From Umbilicaria muhlenbergii (lineage: Eukaryota; Ascomycota; Lecanoromycetes; Umbilicariales; Umbilicariaceae): DNA of 64,000 nt. Shown in pieces: positions 9,851 through 21,445 of this stretch (positions within the stretch are counted from its first letter, which is position 1; every line of letters starts with the position of its first letter). Made by a program: the position numbers and the translations under genes. Where the stretch lies: contig KK106982.1 of the NCBI GenBank assembly GCA_000611775.1, positions 3,810,858-3,874,857 on the forward strand. Direction: 5' to 3'. The notes beneath the pieces are model-generated. The model was given only the letters and a program-made list of their open reading frames with translations, had not been told where the DNA came from and did not search any database.

Positions 9851-10753
9851 ATGCCAGCCCCTTGCACTTTCTTGCTGCTAGCGTCGTGTTTGAGGTTAGC
9901 GCCATACGACGACTTTTGCCCCACGCAAGTCACTGGCTGGCTTGCACCACTGCAAACTGCAAGGAGCCCGCTGTCGCCACGTGAGATTCATCGCTCGCTC
10001 TTCACCTTTTTCATCTTGTCACTGAAGCGATTGCATTGGCTGATTGCTTCCCACTCATAATGTACGGTAAGGTAGGCATCCATCCCACTTCGAGGGGACG
10101 GGAGTAGCGTCACCCGAACAACTCGAGCGACTGTTTCGGTGAGATGGACTGGTTCTTGGAAGATAGTGGTATATTGACTTTCCATTTTCCATCCCAAATT
10201 CACTCCAGACGACCTTGGATCTCGATCAGACCACTGAGGGGACGATCCCTCTTCGAGCAGCCCATCTTGGTAGTCTGAGAATTGCGGAGAGGGATGGGGT
10301 GCCAAGCGAACTCGGTGCAGAATGCCGCCACACGAACTCCAGGACGGCAAAGGCAAAAGCAAAGGCAATCAACCGTCATTTCTCCCACGCTTACTCCGTA
10401 GCTACTGGAACAACCAAGTCAGCGAGCTAGATCCAGGCAGGCAGCTGTTCTCGAGCAAGCGCACATCAAGCAGAACCAGATCGTGTGCCTGCCCAGGACG
10501 TTTCAACACCAACGAGATCGGCACGCTTGCCAGTTCCGTCGCAAGCATCGCCGCTCTTCATGCACACGACTACCTCATGCAACTTGACGCAAGATCGACG
10601 ATGCAACGGAGAATCACAATATGCACGTACCCTCTGAGGCTAAAGTACCGTACACATGCAGCCATTGCCTCTCTTCCCACCGGCCAGCCAGAGCGCCAAC
10701 ATGAAAAGAACACAGTGCGGCCTCCATGCGCGCGGGGGTATCGAAAAACAAAA

Positions 10754-12501
10754 TCACGCCCTCTTCCGACCAAATCTGGCCAACGCCGGGCCCAGCTCCT
10801 CTTCGGCCTTTTTGACGTGGCTCCTCGCCTTCATGTTCTGTTCTTTGCGAAGAGCCTCGATCCTTAATCTCTTCTCATCGATGATGTTTCTGCTACCTTT
10901 CTTCCTCAAGTACTTCCGTAGGCTGCTGTTCTTTCCCCGGCCCCGGTTCTTCAGCGCAGCAATAGGATCTTCGGGCTTTCTGTCCAAGTCGGCCTCTTTC
11001 TTTCGCGTCTCCGCCGATGCGAGATCGAGATTGCCAACGTAGTCAGGGTTGAGAGTTATCATCTCCGGTTGCAGTTTGTTCAGCAGTGCCTTCACCTCTC
11101 CTTCTTGCCGCTGTTTCGTGTTCTCGTACGGGTTGACCTCCAGCGCATCAAAGTTGGGTTCACCAGCACCAGGTACGATGATGCTAGAGAACCCTTGGTC
11201 GTGCGAGATGCCCAAGATATCTTCGAACGGACACCATTTCACGCGTTCGATCCGCTTCCCTTCGCCGCCCCATGACATGTAGGGACTTTGCACCTTCTCC
11301 TGATCCGTAGAAGCTCGATCGAATAGTCCTTTCCAAATTGAAGTCTGTGTGCCCCATCCGACAGCTGTTAGGCCTCGATCGCTGACCGCCACGGAAGAGC
11401 CCGGCTGGCGGAGGAAGTAGTTGTTGACCTCTCGGAACATTCGAACATCCCATACCCCCATCTTAAGGTCCTGGCCTGTAGAAACCATATACCGGCCTTC
11501 TCGATCCATGGCCAAAGAACGTACTGGGCCTCGATGAGCCAGGAGCTTCACGAGAGGTGTACTTGAGTTTGGCGACCAAAGCGTCACGGTTCCGTTCTGA
11601 TGTCCAACGTGAAGAATAGCATTATGTGGATTCTGAGCGAGTGATGTTGGCGATCCTTGTCTAGTAGGTAGTTCAATAACCATCTGACCGGTTGATGTAT
11701 CGGTGTACTTGAGATAACCCGCGTTGCCCTGAAAAGAGTCAATTCGCAACCCTAGAGGATTGAAGATGGGTGTAAACTCACGACTGTAGCAAGTAAGAAG
11801 TGGTATGGCAGAAACTCCATGTTCGTAACCTCAATATGCTTCTTCAGGCAGTGCAGCTCCACACCGGCATGGTCATAAATATACACATATTTCTTTTGTG
11901 CAACGGCAAAGTACTGATCATTGTGTAGCCATTTGGCGTCTCTGACTGTCTCTTGTAGTTGTAATTCGCATCCTAACTGACCACCTCGCCAATCCATTGT
12001 TGCAACATGACCCTTTCGGCCAGCGAGTAAGAGACCACGTCCATTCCTTGTGTAATCTGTGGTGTATGGTCCTAGGCCCTCAAGCTTGAGCTCGAAGCCT
12101 TTCTTTGCCGTCTCGATAGCAATGTCCTGCCGTAACTCATCCTGCCTGACTTTATAGGTCTTCTCAAGCTCTCCTTCGGGCTCCAGGTATCCAGACTCAT
12201 TTTCCAGTAAGATTTCGGCGTCCTTGGCCTTGAGAGTTGCATCCTTGTATTTATTTTCCAGTGTCTTCAGGTTGCTTCGTAGCTTCTTGTCCTTTACCCC
12301 TCGTGTAGAAATCTTACGACCTCGTCCATAGACCTGCTGAGCTTCTGTAGCGCGGCGCTGAATTTCTGCGGCTTCAGGATCCAGTGGAGCTTTGACGGGA
12401 GCTGTAAGCCGCTTCTGCCGTTGCAATCCGTCCGTAACAATCTCGACCTCTTCGTCCATGTTGTGCTCAGTTATTGTCATTGTTCCATTGCCGGCATCCA
12501 T
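10754..12501 (-). CDS. UTP7: U3 snoRNP-associated protein Utp7 (WD-repeat)
   Basis: Utp7 (BING4 in animals) is a nucleolar beta-propeller subunit of the SSU processome needed for 18S rRNA maturation. Exon 1 is 12501-11782 and exon 2 is 11728-10754, giving 564 residues, close to the yeast length. The N-terminal third is basic and helical, followed by WD repeats that include GHVATMDW, GHQNGTVTLW and STGQDLKMGVWDVR. After the propeller comes the typical SSU-processome tail with VNPYENTKQRQEGEVKALL and a Lys/Arg-rich end. The intron (GTGAGT donor, TTTTCAG acceptor) restores LLATVGNAGYLKY. ATG 12501 gives MDAGNG; an in-frame ATG at 12531 would add 10 residues. It is head-to-head with TSR1, 195 bp apart. 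Confidence 0.93.
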
Positions 12502-12696
12502 GATGAAGACTTTAGTAATCGTACATTTCAAGTGACAAAAAATAATCCCTGCGTCGCCAAGAGTTCGCGATTCGCTACGTAATCGCCCACCACAAAAATT
12601 TATCGATAAGACCGCAGCATACGGCAGGGCACTGTATGAGAAGCCAGGGACGTCAAAGTGGCTTCAATACCTTTCCGATTCAAGGCTGGCGGAGCC
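12502..12696. promoter_or_regulatory. Bidirectional promoter of UTP7 and TSR1 with RRPE-like site
   Basis: This 195-bp gap separates the start codons of two divergently transcribed ribosome-assembly genes. It holds AAAAATTT at 12594-12601, the core of the yeast ribosomal-RNA-processing element, next to a GATAAG at 12604-12610. That the site acts on both genes is inference. Confidence 0.5.
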
Positions 12697-15242
12697 ATGG
12701 CGCCTATTGCGGAAGCTCACCATCACCGGAGCACTACGAAGGCCTCCCATAAGCCTTTCAAGTCAAAGCACTCTACGAAGGGCTTCTTGAAAGAATTGTC
12801 CAAAGGTTCTAGAACACGTATAATATGTATCAACGGCATGCTAATCTATGAACAGGCAAAGTTGAGGACGGCGAGAAGAAACATCGAAAGACCCCACATC
12901 AACAAGTCATGTCGAAAATAAATCGCCGACATCAAGCAAGACAAAAGCAGCAAAGCAAGCATCAGGAACATACCAAAGCTACCAGTGTATTCTCGGGTCA
13001 GCACGGTGCACCACGAATTGTCGCCGTTGTTCCACTCTGTGAGGACGGTGATGCGCGTGCTGCTATACACAAGTTGAATCAAGGACTCGATCTGAGCGTG
13101 GAGGTCCCTTCGGAAGGTCTTGTCAGGGTAAGGGTGGACAGATTCAAACAGAATATAATATACATACCTGTGGCCCGCAACTTGCTGGATGCGTTGGACT
13201 CGTGCAGAACGGCGGATTTCGTGGTTTTCTTACTCTCGCCACACCAAGAAGTTGATGATCTAGGAGAGCTAATGATACGATCCATCGAGGGGCAAGGAGT
13301 TTCAAACGTTCTGACGGCGGTACAAGGCCTTGACGGTATTCAGCCGGCCAAGAAGCAACCTCAAGTACTCTTCTCTCTCAAGTCATACATAATCCACTTC
13401 TTCCCGACTCAAGAGAAAGTTCATTCAGTGGACTCGCACCAGGACTGCGCGAACGTTATTCGTTCTTTGTGTACTATTACTCCCAAGGGCGTAAGGTGGC
13501 GAGAAGACAGAAGCTGGATGCTTGTGGAAGACGTCCAGTGGCCGAGCCAGAGTGACCCTTCACCAAATGCCTTAGGAGCTGTTGTTGTTACGGGGGTGGT
13601 AAGAGGCAAGAGCCTAAAGTCAAATCGACTTGTACATTTGGGAGATTGGGGTGAATTCCAGATCGAGAAGATCACCGCGCCTCCATTGCCGGTATCGAGA
13701 AAGCGCAAAGCCGATGAGATGGCTGTAGAGGAACAGCCGAACGCGGAGGTAACATTGGAAACCCCGGACGAAGACGAAGATGACCTTGCAGATCTTGCTC
13801 CGCATGATGTGTCAATGGACGACATTGACGATATGCCCATTTCCGAAGCACCCACTGAAAAACGAGGTGTTCTTCTAGATGATCACCACTACTTTACAGA
13901 CGACGAGACACATCTACCGGAAGCACCGAAACGTTTGCCTAAAGGAACCTCATCTTACCAAGCCGCCTGGTTCTTAGGTGACATGTCAGACTCTGGGTCT
14001 GAGGATGGGGATGCAATGGATGAGGACGGTGACTTGAACATGGGAGTACCAGCACTGCCTCAGGACGGAGTTGAAGGTCTCGATACAGCACCTGGCCGGG
14101 ACCCTACGGAAGCCGCGCCCTCGGAATATCCTCAATCTGAGATGTTCCTAGACCCTTCTCCCGATGACGAAGCTGAACAACTGGCGGCGTATCGGTCACA
14201 GCGGAAGAATGAGGCAGAGGAAGATCTCGAATTTCCAGACGAAATCGAACTTCATCCCAATGTTCTCGCTCGCGAGCGTCTAGCCCGATACCGAGGACTC
14301 AAAAGCTTGAGAACAAGCCATTGGGACACGGACGAAGACAGAGCTCATGAACCAGAAGATTGGAATAGGCTACTCCAGATAGCCGACTATAAAGGAGCGA
14401 AGAGCCAGGCGCTTCGAGAAGCTCTAGTCGGCGGTGTACAGCCCGGCACACGCGTCCGTGTACACCTACGCAATATGCCACTCTCTCTACAGGCATCCTA
14501 TTCGCCCTCTAAACCTCTAGCTCTCGTCTCACTCCTCCGCCACGAGCACAAGCGGACAGTCGTCAACTATAGCATAACCCTAAGCTCCGACCACCCGAAC
14601 CCCATCCGCTCCAAAGAAGAACTCATCATGCAATGCGGCCCCCGGCGTTTCGTGATTAGACCTCTCTTCTCCCAAGCGGGCAACACCCCCAACAACGTCC
14701 ACAAATTCGACCGCTACCTCCACCCCGGCCGCACCGCTATCGCAACCTTCATCGCCCCCCTAACATGGGGTTCAGTGCCCACCCTCTTCTTCAAACCCCC
14801 CTCACCCGCATCAACAGACCCCACATCATCATCATCAATAGCCATGACCGACACCCCCACCGCCCCACCGCTCCCCCTCCAGCTCATCGCAACCGGCACC
14901 TCCCTCCCCCCCAACCGCTCCCGCATCATCGCCAAACGCGTCATCCTCACCGGCCACCCGTACAAGATCCACAAGAAACTCGTCACGGTGCGGTACATGT
15001 TTTTCAACGCCGAAGACGTCAACTGGTTCAAAGCGCTGCAGCTGTGGACGAAGAGAGGGAGGAGCGGGTTTGTCAAGGAGAGTTTGGGGACGCATGGGTA
15101 TTTCAAGGCGACGTTTGATGGGAGGATTAATCCGCAGGATGCGGTGGGCGTGAGTTTGTACAAGAGGGTTTTTCCGAGGGGGGCGGTCGCTTGGAGGTTG
15201 AGGGAGGGGGAGGAAGGTCTGGAGGGCGGGGTGGTGGAGTAG
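12697..15242 (+). CDS. TSR1: 40S ribosome assembly factor Tsr1
   Basis: Tsr1 is a GTPase-like but catalytically inactive relative of Bms1 that occupies late pre-40S particles and blocks premature joining of translation factors. Exon 1 is 12697-12805. A 50-nt intron follows, then one long exon from 12856, giving 831 residues in all. The N-terminus (AHHHRSTTKASHKPFKSKH) is the family signature, followed by QQVMSKINRRHQARQ. The middle holds the AARP2CN region and an Asp/Glu-rich disordered segment (about 290-420). The C-terminal domain ends GAVAWRLREGEE. The intron donor is GTTCTA, which is unusual. An alternative GTATAA donor at 12818 would keep the frame but leave only a 38-nt intron. The start is fixed by homology, since the frame is open upstream without a better ATG. 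Confidence 0.93.
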
Positions 15243-15462
15243 ATCTAGGGGAGGAGTTTGGGGGTGGAAGGGGGGAAAGGATGGAGGCCTGAATTCTGTC
15301 GCTTTGGTCTGAATTTGTACATTGTTTTTCTGAAGACTCCAATAGTGTCCTGGCTATGTGACAGATATAGACCCAATTCAGAACTCCAACCTATCCCACC
15401 CAAGCCATGACCCATCCTCCCATAGCCAAAAACTCTAGACCCGGTTTCCTTTTCATCAAATC

Positions 15463-16162
15463 TTACGGCCGTTGATCCATCCCCCACCCCATATCCTCTT
15501 CATACAGACGTGTTGATAGAGATTGATACTCCCCCCTCCCTACACCCTTGCTCCCATATATCTCGATCATTCGTTCCATATCCACCACCGCATTCCCCAT
15601 ACCAGTACGCCTCACAAACCAGCCGCGTCTCCGACGCAGTATAAACGCCATCGTGGAAAGCAACAGGAGTCCAACAGCCGCGGCTGCTATCGCTGCGCCG
15701 AGAATGGCGGGAGAAAGCGGGGTGTCTGCGGGTTTGGAGTTAGCAAAACCGATCTTTTGCGGAAGAGACGGCGGATAGATCGTTTGAGAGGGGGAGCGTA
15801 CCGGGTAGGAGATTTTTGGGTATAGCGAGGTTGTTCATTGCGTCCTTCGGTAGAGAGGCGGCGACGGAATAGCTGGTTGTATTCATCCCCGCAACAATGA
15901 AGGCGCCGGTATTCCTGCTCGCATCACCGAAGACGGGCTCAACAACGTCCAAATCTCCACCCTTGCTGCCATCCAACCCCGCCATCGACACCAGCACCGC
16001 GCAAGCGACCGACATCCCCAACGGCGCCCACCCCGGCACTCGACCCGCCCATTTCGCACTCATCGGCAGCAGCAGTGCCAGCCCCGCCAGCAGATAGAGA
16101 AGATAGTAGACCGCCCCCTCCACTGTGACCGAGACGTCAAGGAGACCGCCGAGAAGAGCCAT
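15463..16162 (-). CDS. Uncharacterised small membrane protein
   Basis: Two exons (16162-15802 and 15725-15463) join to a 207-residue protein. Hydrophobic stretches near residues 17-34 and 45-60, and a strongly hydrophobic segment around residues 125-145 (AILGAAIAAAAVGLLLL), predict about three membrane passes. The last segment is followed directly by RRRR, which would place the tail in the cytosol. The tail is about 65 residues and contains YQSL, a YxxPhi-type sorting motif, and the acidic end YEEDMGWGM. No known family is recognised. The ATG at 16162 is chosen because it begins a hydrophobic leader; an upstream in-frame ATG at 16249 would add 29 hydrophilic residues. The intron is canonical (GTACGC donor, GCAG acceptor) and joins LLPDTPLSP. 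Confidence 0.65.
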
Positions 16163-17306
16163 GGTGTTCCAGCGCAACTGCTCGACACAAGTGATGGCTT
16201 GACGCACAAGCACCGTCCGACTCCCTCGCGACGAGTCCTCGCTCCGCACAAGACTTCTTGGACGCCATGGCTCGTGCGGAGGTGATCAAAGGGTCGCTCG
16301 GTCGGTCGAGAACTCGAAGCCAAGGGGTGGGATTCAGCTTGAAGCTTAAATATGGCGGAGCTGGAATCGACGGTTGGGGTTTAGATGCCGAGGAGCTAGA
16401 GCCGGTGGAAGAAGCAAGAGTCGATGTTTTGGTAATGGGTCCTTGTACGCTTTTGGTGTTAGTTTGGTTTTGTTTGGGGCTAGTTTATTAAGCCGTGGCT
16501 GTGGGAAGGGGTTAGTGTGTTGGTTAGGGGTTCTGGGCTTGAGGTGCTGGGGACGGTGGGGTTGTGGGGATCGCCATGTGTGATTTATTAGACGCTACTT
16601 TGGGTGGTGCATGAAGCTTGCAATTTGGAATGTGGATATGCTAAATGCGCAGACGAAGCACCCAATTGCTAGAGCTCAAGAGGTTCAACTTTCAGCATCT
16701 GCGCGTCTGTCTTTTGTATTCTCATCGCTAACAGAGCATCGAGGGGGGGGGCTCATCAGACGCCTGCCACTTGTATTGATGCTTCGCCTGGAGGGTATCC
16801 TGAATCAAGATTACGCTGAAGGAATCCCGTCAGCGCTGGAATTTAGGGTCGATTGTTCATTGACGAGACGTCGGGTTGTCGCTTGGTGCGGATATGTCAT
16901 CTAGTATCCGAATTGATATGTTGGCAGTCACTTTTGCCTGTCCGTTTGCAACTTCTGCCCGTACAGCTTCATGACCATTTTACAACCAGTCTACAGATCC
17001 AATTCCAGTTAGGAAGTTGGAGCAGCTGACTAGCTCGAGTCGAGGGAGAACAAGATCCTAACATGATCGATAAGATAATGCAAGGGGCACCTGGTGAAGG
17101 AAACAAGAAAGTGAGGCTCTCAAGAAGCCGGCACGGGACCAATGATTGTCGGGCTGGGAACAGTTTTCCTTTGACGACTCACAAAGCGAGGCTACTCGGC
17201 AAGCTTGGTGGGAAGATAGATCTATTCTCGGAAATGTAGTTTCTTGCCTTGAACATTTCATTATCTCGGAGAGCCCTATTCTTTTATCAGAATGTTTCCA
17301 CTCCAA
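16163..17306. other. Intergenic stretch with a decayed gene copy
   Basis: Apart from the fragment at 16669-16830, listed separately, no coding signal was found. Frames at 16258-16583 and 17146-17901 are shadows or random. Confidence 0.45.
16669..16830 (-). pseudogene. Decayed copy of the 3' end of the gene at 510-1717
   Basis: Read on the minus strand, this stretch aligns with 1560-1717. Shared landmarks are GGCGAA.CATCAA, TGGCAG, CTCGAT.CTCTG and CGCGCAGATGCTGAAA, in the same order. The encoded ends correspond (LDALLAMRIQK...DAQMLKVEPLEL-stop against LDTLLMKKTLK...NAQMLKIEVIEL-stop). Frame changes around the poly-G run at 16744-16751 indicate decay. Confidence 0.55.
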
Positions 17307-20234
17307 TTATTTCCGTCTTCGTTTTCCCAGTATACTGGCACCCTCCTCGGTCCTCTTCTCATCATCCGCCTCCTCTTCACCAGCCAATTCATCTGCCTCA
17401 TCGTCCTCTTTATCTTCGGTTGCGCGAGGCTTGTTCACATTGCCCTTGGATCCCGTTTTCTCAACCGCCCGTTCCGCTGCCCTCCAATTGGTCACGCTCT
17501 TCTCTACCGCCTCAAACATCTCTCTCGTATCTGCTACTATACCACCCTCTTCCTCTCCACCAAGCTCTAGCCCTTGCTGCTCACCATCTTCTCCATCATC
17601 TCTCTGGCGGTACCTGAAAGCTGGCCCAAACCCGCGTTTCGGATCGGGATTGAACATGACGGCATTCGCGAACATTCGCATCAACTCTTTCTCTAGCTGC
17701 GCAGAATTGACTATACCCTTGGGTGGCACGACATCGGCATTCATTGAGACCCATAGACTCGACCCAGTGCTCTTGCTTGGCGTATTGACTCCTTCGATGG
17801 GACTGCCCGCCTCATTTGCAGGCGTACCACTCGTCTCCGAAGCGGCAGCTACCGCGCGACTACCAGCAGAAATGGCAGACTTGATGGACTTGAGATCCTG
17901 AGGTCTGTAGATTAGGTTCTTATAGCCCGGAGCTTCACGCTCCGTCAAGGGCTTAGCAAACAAGGAAGCCAACTTGTGCGCGGTGATGTCATTCATTATA
18001 GTTGCGCTGGTCCGTGGGAAGTTGCGGCTACTTTGAACGTGATTTGGCCTGCTGAATGCAATCGTAGGAGAAGCAGGTGGCCGAACATCAGGCGTCCCGC
18101 TGGTGCCATCGGGCGTCTCTTGTTGAACGCTCCGCCTGCGCTTGCCGCTGGTGTGACTTTGTCCGGGCACCTCGACACCGCGTAAAGTACTTCGGCGAGG
18201 ACGGTTAGATTTTCGAGACCGTTCATCTGGGGTTTTATCGGCCATTTCGATGTTATCATCGCCTGGAACACTGGCGGGTGTCTCAGGTTTGATTTTGCTA
18301 CTCGAGCCTTGGTTTGCATCCATCGAGAGTTCGTCAGCATGGGAAACAAGAGACTGGCTCCTAGTTCTGCCTGGAGCTGATCCGGCCACGACAGATGATG
18401 TAGTACTCCCTGCACGACCGCCTCGACCTCGGGATGCGGCGCCTCGTGATCGACCACCTCGAGCGGTCCTAGACGGCGTTTTAGTACTCTCACTATCATC
18501 CAGCCCAATGTTCGGCGCATCTTTCGTCGGCTTTTGTTCTTGCTTCTGGCTCGGTGAAGGTCTTTCTGGCAGCTTGGAAGGCTCTGATATTGGAGAAGAA
18601 GCCTTCTCGCTGACCGGACTCACGTCTCCCGAAGCAGGGGACACTGGCGATCCAGGTGACCTGATGTGTGCGGGATGATCCGTATTCTTCCACTTGGTAG
18701 AGGACACAGAAGTATTAATAGGAGATGGCTGAGGTAATTGCCGTCTTGCAGAACTCGTCGGCATTGGCGTTCGTTGTTCCACGAATCGAGACGCGAGGGC
18801 TGGATTAAAAGCTGCAGCTTGAGGAGTTTGTGGGTACGGATTTGAATTATATCCATGATAGTGTCCATAAGGAGGTAGCGGAGACTGATATTGTGGTGGG
18901 TGGCCTGCTCTCGGCCCTTGACTGTGGACCGAGCCGGGACTAGGATGCGGTGGTATTCCACTATGGGTAGGTGGATAATATTGTGGCAGTGGAGGCTGAC
19001 CATACGGCGGGTAAGATGAAGCGTAGGGTGATTGGCTGTCGTAGTAAGGGTATGCATTTCGCATATAGTTCCGAGGTTGTGGTAGCTGTACCGGATGCTG
19101 CTGTCCGCCCGGATGTTGCGATTGTCGTGGAGGAGGCAAAGGAGGATTCGTCCGGTATTGCTGTCCAGCCATGTCTGCCAAGGCATCTAATGGCCCTGAC
19201 GGCGATCCGGACGTTCGAAGCATGCCGGGAGGTGGCGGTAATATGATGGGTGAAGCTGATGAGCGCTCCGGCGGGACCAAAGGCAACTGACTCGGCCTTG
19301 GGCTCGGAGATGGACCGACAGCCGACTGTGGTTGAGGTGCTGCTTGGGGCAACCGACGGTGCCCGTCGTTAAGTGGCGAACCCATACTGAATCCTTGGTT
19401 GGGAAGCTGTGGAGGTGGTAGGAGAGGAACCACATTTTCCCGACTGCGAGATTGAGAAGATGGCCTTGGTATATCTTGAGTAACATCGTATGGCGCAGCT
19501 TGGCCACCGGCAGAGGAAGGCGGGTGAGGTGAATGTGTGTTGTTCTCTGCGTTGCTGGGAGTATCGAGGGGTTTGGCCTCTTGGTGTGGCAAGGGTTTGT
19601 ATGGCGAGGCCGCAGAAGGACTGGCGTTCTGCAATTGTGGACTATCTGCCTGTCTGTGGCCATCCCGTAACGTCGGCACATTACCAGAGTCGTGACGTAG
19701 TAGCGTTTGTATTGATGCAGCATTTTTAGAGTCTTTCTTTGACACTATCTCCTCGTGCTGCAGTCTGGCATCCCATTCCCCACGTTCAATCTCTTGAATA
19801 TCCCTAGTCAGCATACGATATCGTCGTTCCTCATCCTCGATTGCCTTTACTGCGTTTTCCTTGTACCGTGCATAAAGGCGGTTTACCAGTTGCGGTAAAA
19901 GATGTTCGTGTTTGGAGGCTTCGCTGATGGTCTCGACAGGAGGAGTCGATAACTTTCGCTTGCGGGGATTATGTTGCCCATCAATGATGCCAGCGCTGTT
20001 CTCGCTTTTCGCTGTTTCGTTGCGGATCTCGTCCTTTATTAGAGTCAGGTACAGGCTTTTGAGCGCGTCAGGGCTAAGGCGGTCCGCGTTAAATGTTCCA
20101 CTCTCTCGTATGAACTCGTTGGCGTTGAGAGACTCCGCAATCTGCGTGAAGGCTGATGAATCCGCTCCGATTGAACGGAGGGACTGGAAGAAGAGTAGGA
20201 TCTCCAAAGGAGTATGTAGCGTGACTGTAGCCAT
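17307..20234 (-). CDS. Bromodomain-type chromatin protein, BRD8/Bdc1-like
   Basis: This is a single-exon protein of 975 residues. The N-terminus (HTPLEILLFFQSLRSIG) and the following helical region up to about residue 160 match the conserved start of fungal Bdc1/BRD8-type proteins, subunits of the NuA4 histone acetyltransferase. Residues about 170-720 are Pro/Gln/Ser-rich and disordered, with an RGGRSRGAASRGRGGR basic patch. The C-terminal part (about 760-920) reads as a divergent bromodomain: TIMNDITAHKLASLFAKPL, then YRPQDLKSIKSAI, a long loop, and LEKELMRMFANAVMFNP. The tail is acidic with a terminal GKRRRK. ATG 20234 is preferred over 20348 because MATVTLHTPLEILLFF is the conserved start. 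The family is recognised from memory; NuA4 membership is inferred. Confidence 0.8.
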   Translation of the reverse strand: MATVTLHTPLEILLFFQSLRSIGADSSAFTQIAESLNANEFIRESGTFNADRLSPDALKSLYLTLIKDEIRNETAKSENSAGIIDGQHNPRKRKLSTPPVETISEASKHEHLLPQLVNRLYARYKENAVKAIEDEERRYRMLTRDIQEIERGEWDARLQHEEIVSKKDSKNAASIQTLLRHDSGNVPTLRDGHRQADSPQLQNASPSAASPYKPLPHQEAKPLDTPSNAENNTHSPHPPSSAGGQAAPYDVTQDIPRPSSQSRSRENVVPLLPPPQLPNQGFSMGSPLNDGHRRLPQAAPQPQSAVGPSPSPRPSQLPLVPPERSSASPIILPPPPGMLRTSGSPSGPLDALADMAGQQYRTNPPLPPPRQSQHPGGQQHPVQLPQPRNYMRNAYPYYDSQSPYASSYPPYGQPPLPQYYPPTHSGIPPHPSPGSVHSQGPRAGHPPQYQSPLPPYGHYHGYNSNPYPQTPQAAAFNPALASRFVEQRTPMPTSSARRQLPQPSPINTSVSSTKWKNTDHPAHIRSPGSPVSPASGDVSPVSEKASSPISEPSKLPERPSPSQKQEQKPTKDAPNIGLDDSESTKTPSRTARGGRSRGAASRGRGGRAGSTTSSVVAGSAPGRTRSQSLVSHADELSMDANQGSSSKIKPETPASVPGDDNIEMADKTPDERSRKSNRPRRSTLRGVEVPGQSHTSGKRRRSVQQETPDGTSGTPDVRPPASPTIAFSRPNHVQSSRNFPRTSATIMNDITAHKLASLFAKPLTEREAPGYKNLIYRPQDLKSIKSAISAGSRAVAAASETSGTPANEAGSPIEGVNTPSKSTGSSLWVSMNADVVPPKGIVNSAQLEKELMRMFANAVMFNPDPKRGFGPAFRYRQRDDGEDGEQQGLELGGEEEGGIVADTREMFEAVEKSVTNWRAAERAVEKTGSKGNVNKPRATEDKEDDEADELAGEEEADDEKRTEEGASILGKRRRK

Positions 20235-20784
20235 TCTCCATGATTTGTCGGCCCATGCGCCGCGAGAACGAGGGGTGCCTGCTCTGGATTCCTGGATGGG
20301 AGCCAGGTTGAAGATGACTCGGAAGAGGAAGGGCAGTAAAGGAGTCAAGGTCGAGCTGGTTAGTACTAGCGACTATTCGACACAGCCTCTACTCAAACGA
20401 TAATGTTGAGGTGTGTGAGCTCCACGACCTTGCTCCAGTCCTTATGCTCCGGTCCCGGTCGCGGTGTCATTCGTCCCGATTGAGAAGTGCCAGAGGGTTG
20501 CCAGCAGAGCCTCAAGTGTTCGCTTATTTAGACTTCTCGGCTCCCCAGTTCCTTGGCAAGCTAGGCCTCCACCTCTAGAGCAAGCACGACAAGGTACTTG
20601 ACCTATCCGGACGTGCGTGGTCTTACGGACAGAGCTGGCCCCCTGGTCAGACAGATCTACTCGGAGTAATATCTCCAAGTTCTAGTCTTGAGCTGTTGCG
20701 GATTGTGACCCTCGAGTACTCGCAGCGCACCACGTTTACCTCTGACCCGTTCGTTGAGCTTTGCAATAGGTCCTACCGCCAGCA
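20235..20784. other. Intergenic region, divergent promoters
   Basis: No gene seen. The region separates the bromodomain gene (-) from the coiled-coil gene (+) and should contain both promoters. Confidence 0.4.
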
Positions 20785-21445
20785 ATGGCTGAAAGCGAAA
20801 GCGGCTCGAAATCAAATGGACGGCCGCAGTCGTACGTTCGCGCCTGTTCAGATTTGAAAATTCGGCTGATCTCCTATCTGTCAGTACGATTGCGCGGACT
20901 TTCTCCGCTGATCTCAACGATGCTTTCATGATTGACAGCAAACTAGCCGGGCTGGCCCAATCTGTCGAGCAGAAGTACGCATAATCGGCTCTCGAGACTT
21001 CGAATAATATGCAAGGCATTCGACGCTGACTTTCCTTAGGAAACAAGCAGTTTCGTCACAGAGTCAAGAACTCGAAGCTTTGGAAGCACGGCTACGCGAG
21101 ACCGAAGAACGCTTGAGACAAAAGCAATCAAAGATCTCATCCCAACCAGGTCTGGATGGCAGACAAAGCAGCTCTCATAGACGACAACCGATAGGGACAA
21201 CCTTCGGTACGTACCTGGATGATAAGCCCCAGGCGGCCGTTCCAAGTCCACGAGGTCCACTGCCATCGTCGTCTCAGGCCCAGCCGCCGTTTGTTCAAGG
21301 TCTGTCAGCTGGTAACCGCAGCACCGAATACGGAACGGAGGACCAAACTCAGGGTGCGCGGGATGGTCGATATTCACTTGGAGCAGGGCATGAGGTGGCT
21401 TCCCAATCCAGGCAATGGCCTCCTCCAGGGACACGCTTCGAATAA
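20785..21445 (+). CDS. Small coiled-coil protein of unknown function
   Basis: Three exons, 20785-20831, 20939-20974 and 21040-21445, join in phase to 162 residues. The two introns have canonical ends (GTACGT...TTGACAG and GTACGC...CCTTAG). The middle exon is only 36 nt and encodes KLAGLAQSVEQK, which continues a predicted coiled coil over about residues 16-60 (ELEALEARLRETEERLRQKQ). The rest is Ser/Pro/Gln-rich and disordered. No family is recognised. The exon model is supported by frame closure at both junctions and by the heptad pattern running through all three exons. Confidence 0.65.

Larger units (their letters stand above)
9125..10753. other. Long intergenic region without a supported gene
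   Basis: It includes a (GGGAGA)n purine tract at about 9207-9235 (pyrimidine on the strand of the desaturase leader) and two short simple repeats listed separately. Open frames at 9353-10060 and 10215-10867 have no recognisable domain or fungal-like codon pattern. Confidence 0.45.

Noticed and set aside
9353-10060. 235-codon plus-strand frame
   Set aside because: Runs through simple repeats (GGGTCCCA, ACCCTG) and has no recognisable content.
12818-12855. Alternative 38-nt TSR1 intron with GTATAA donor
   Set aside because: Shorter than other introns here, and it would insert residues into the conserved LSKGKVE; the 50-nt choice fits the family although its donor is weak.
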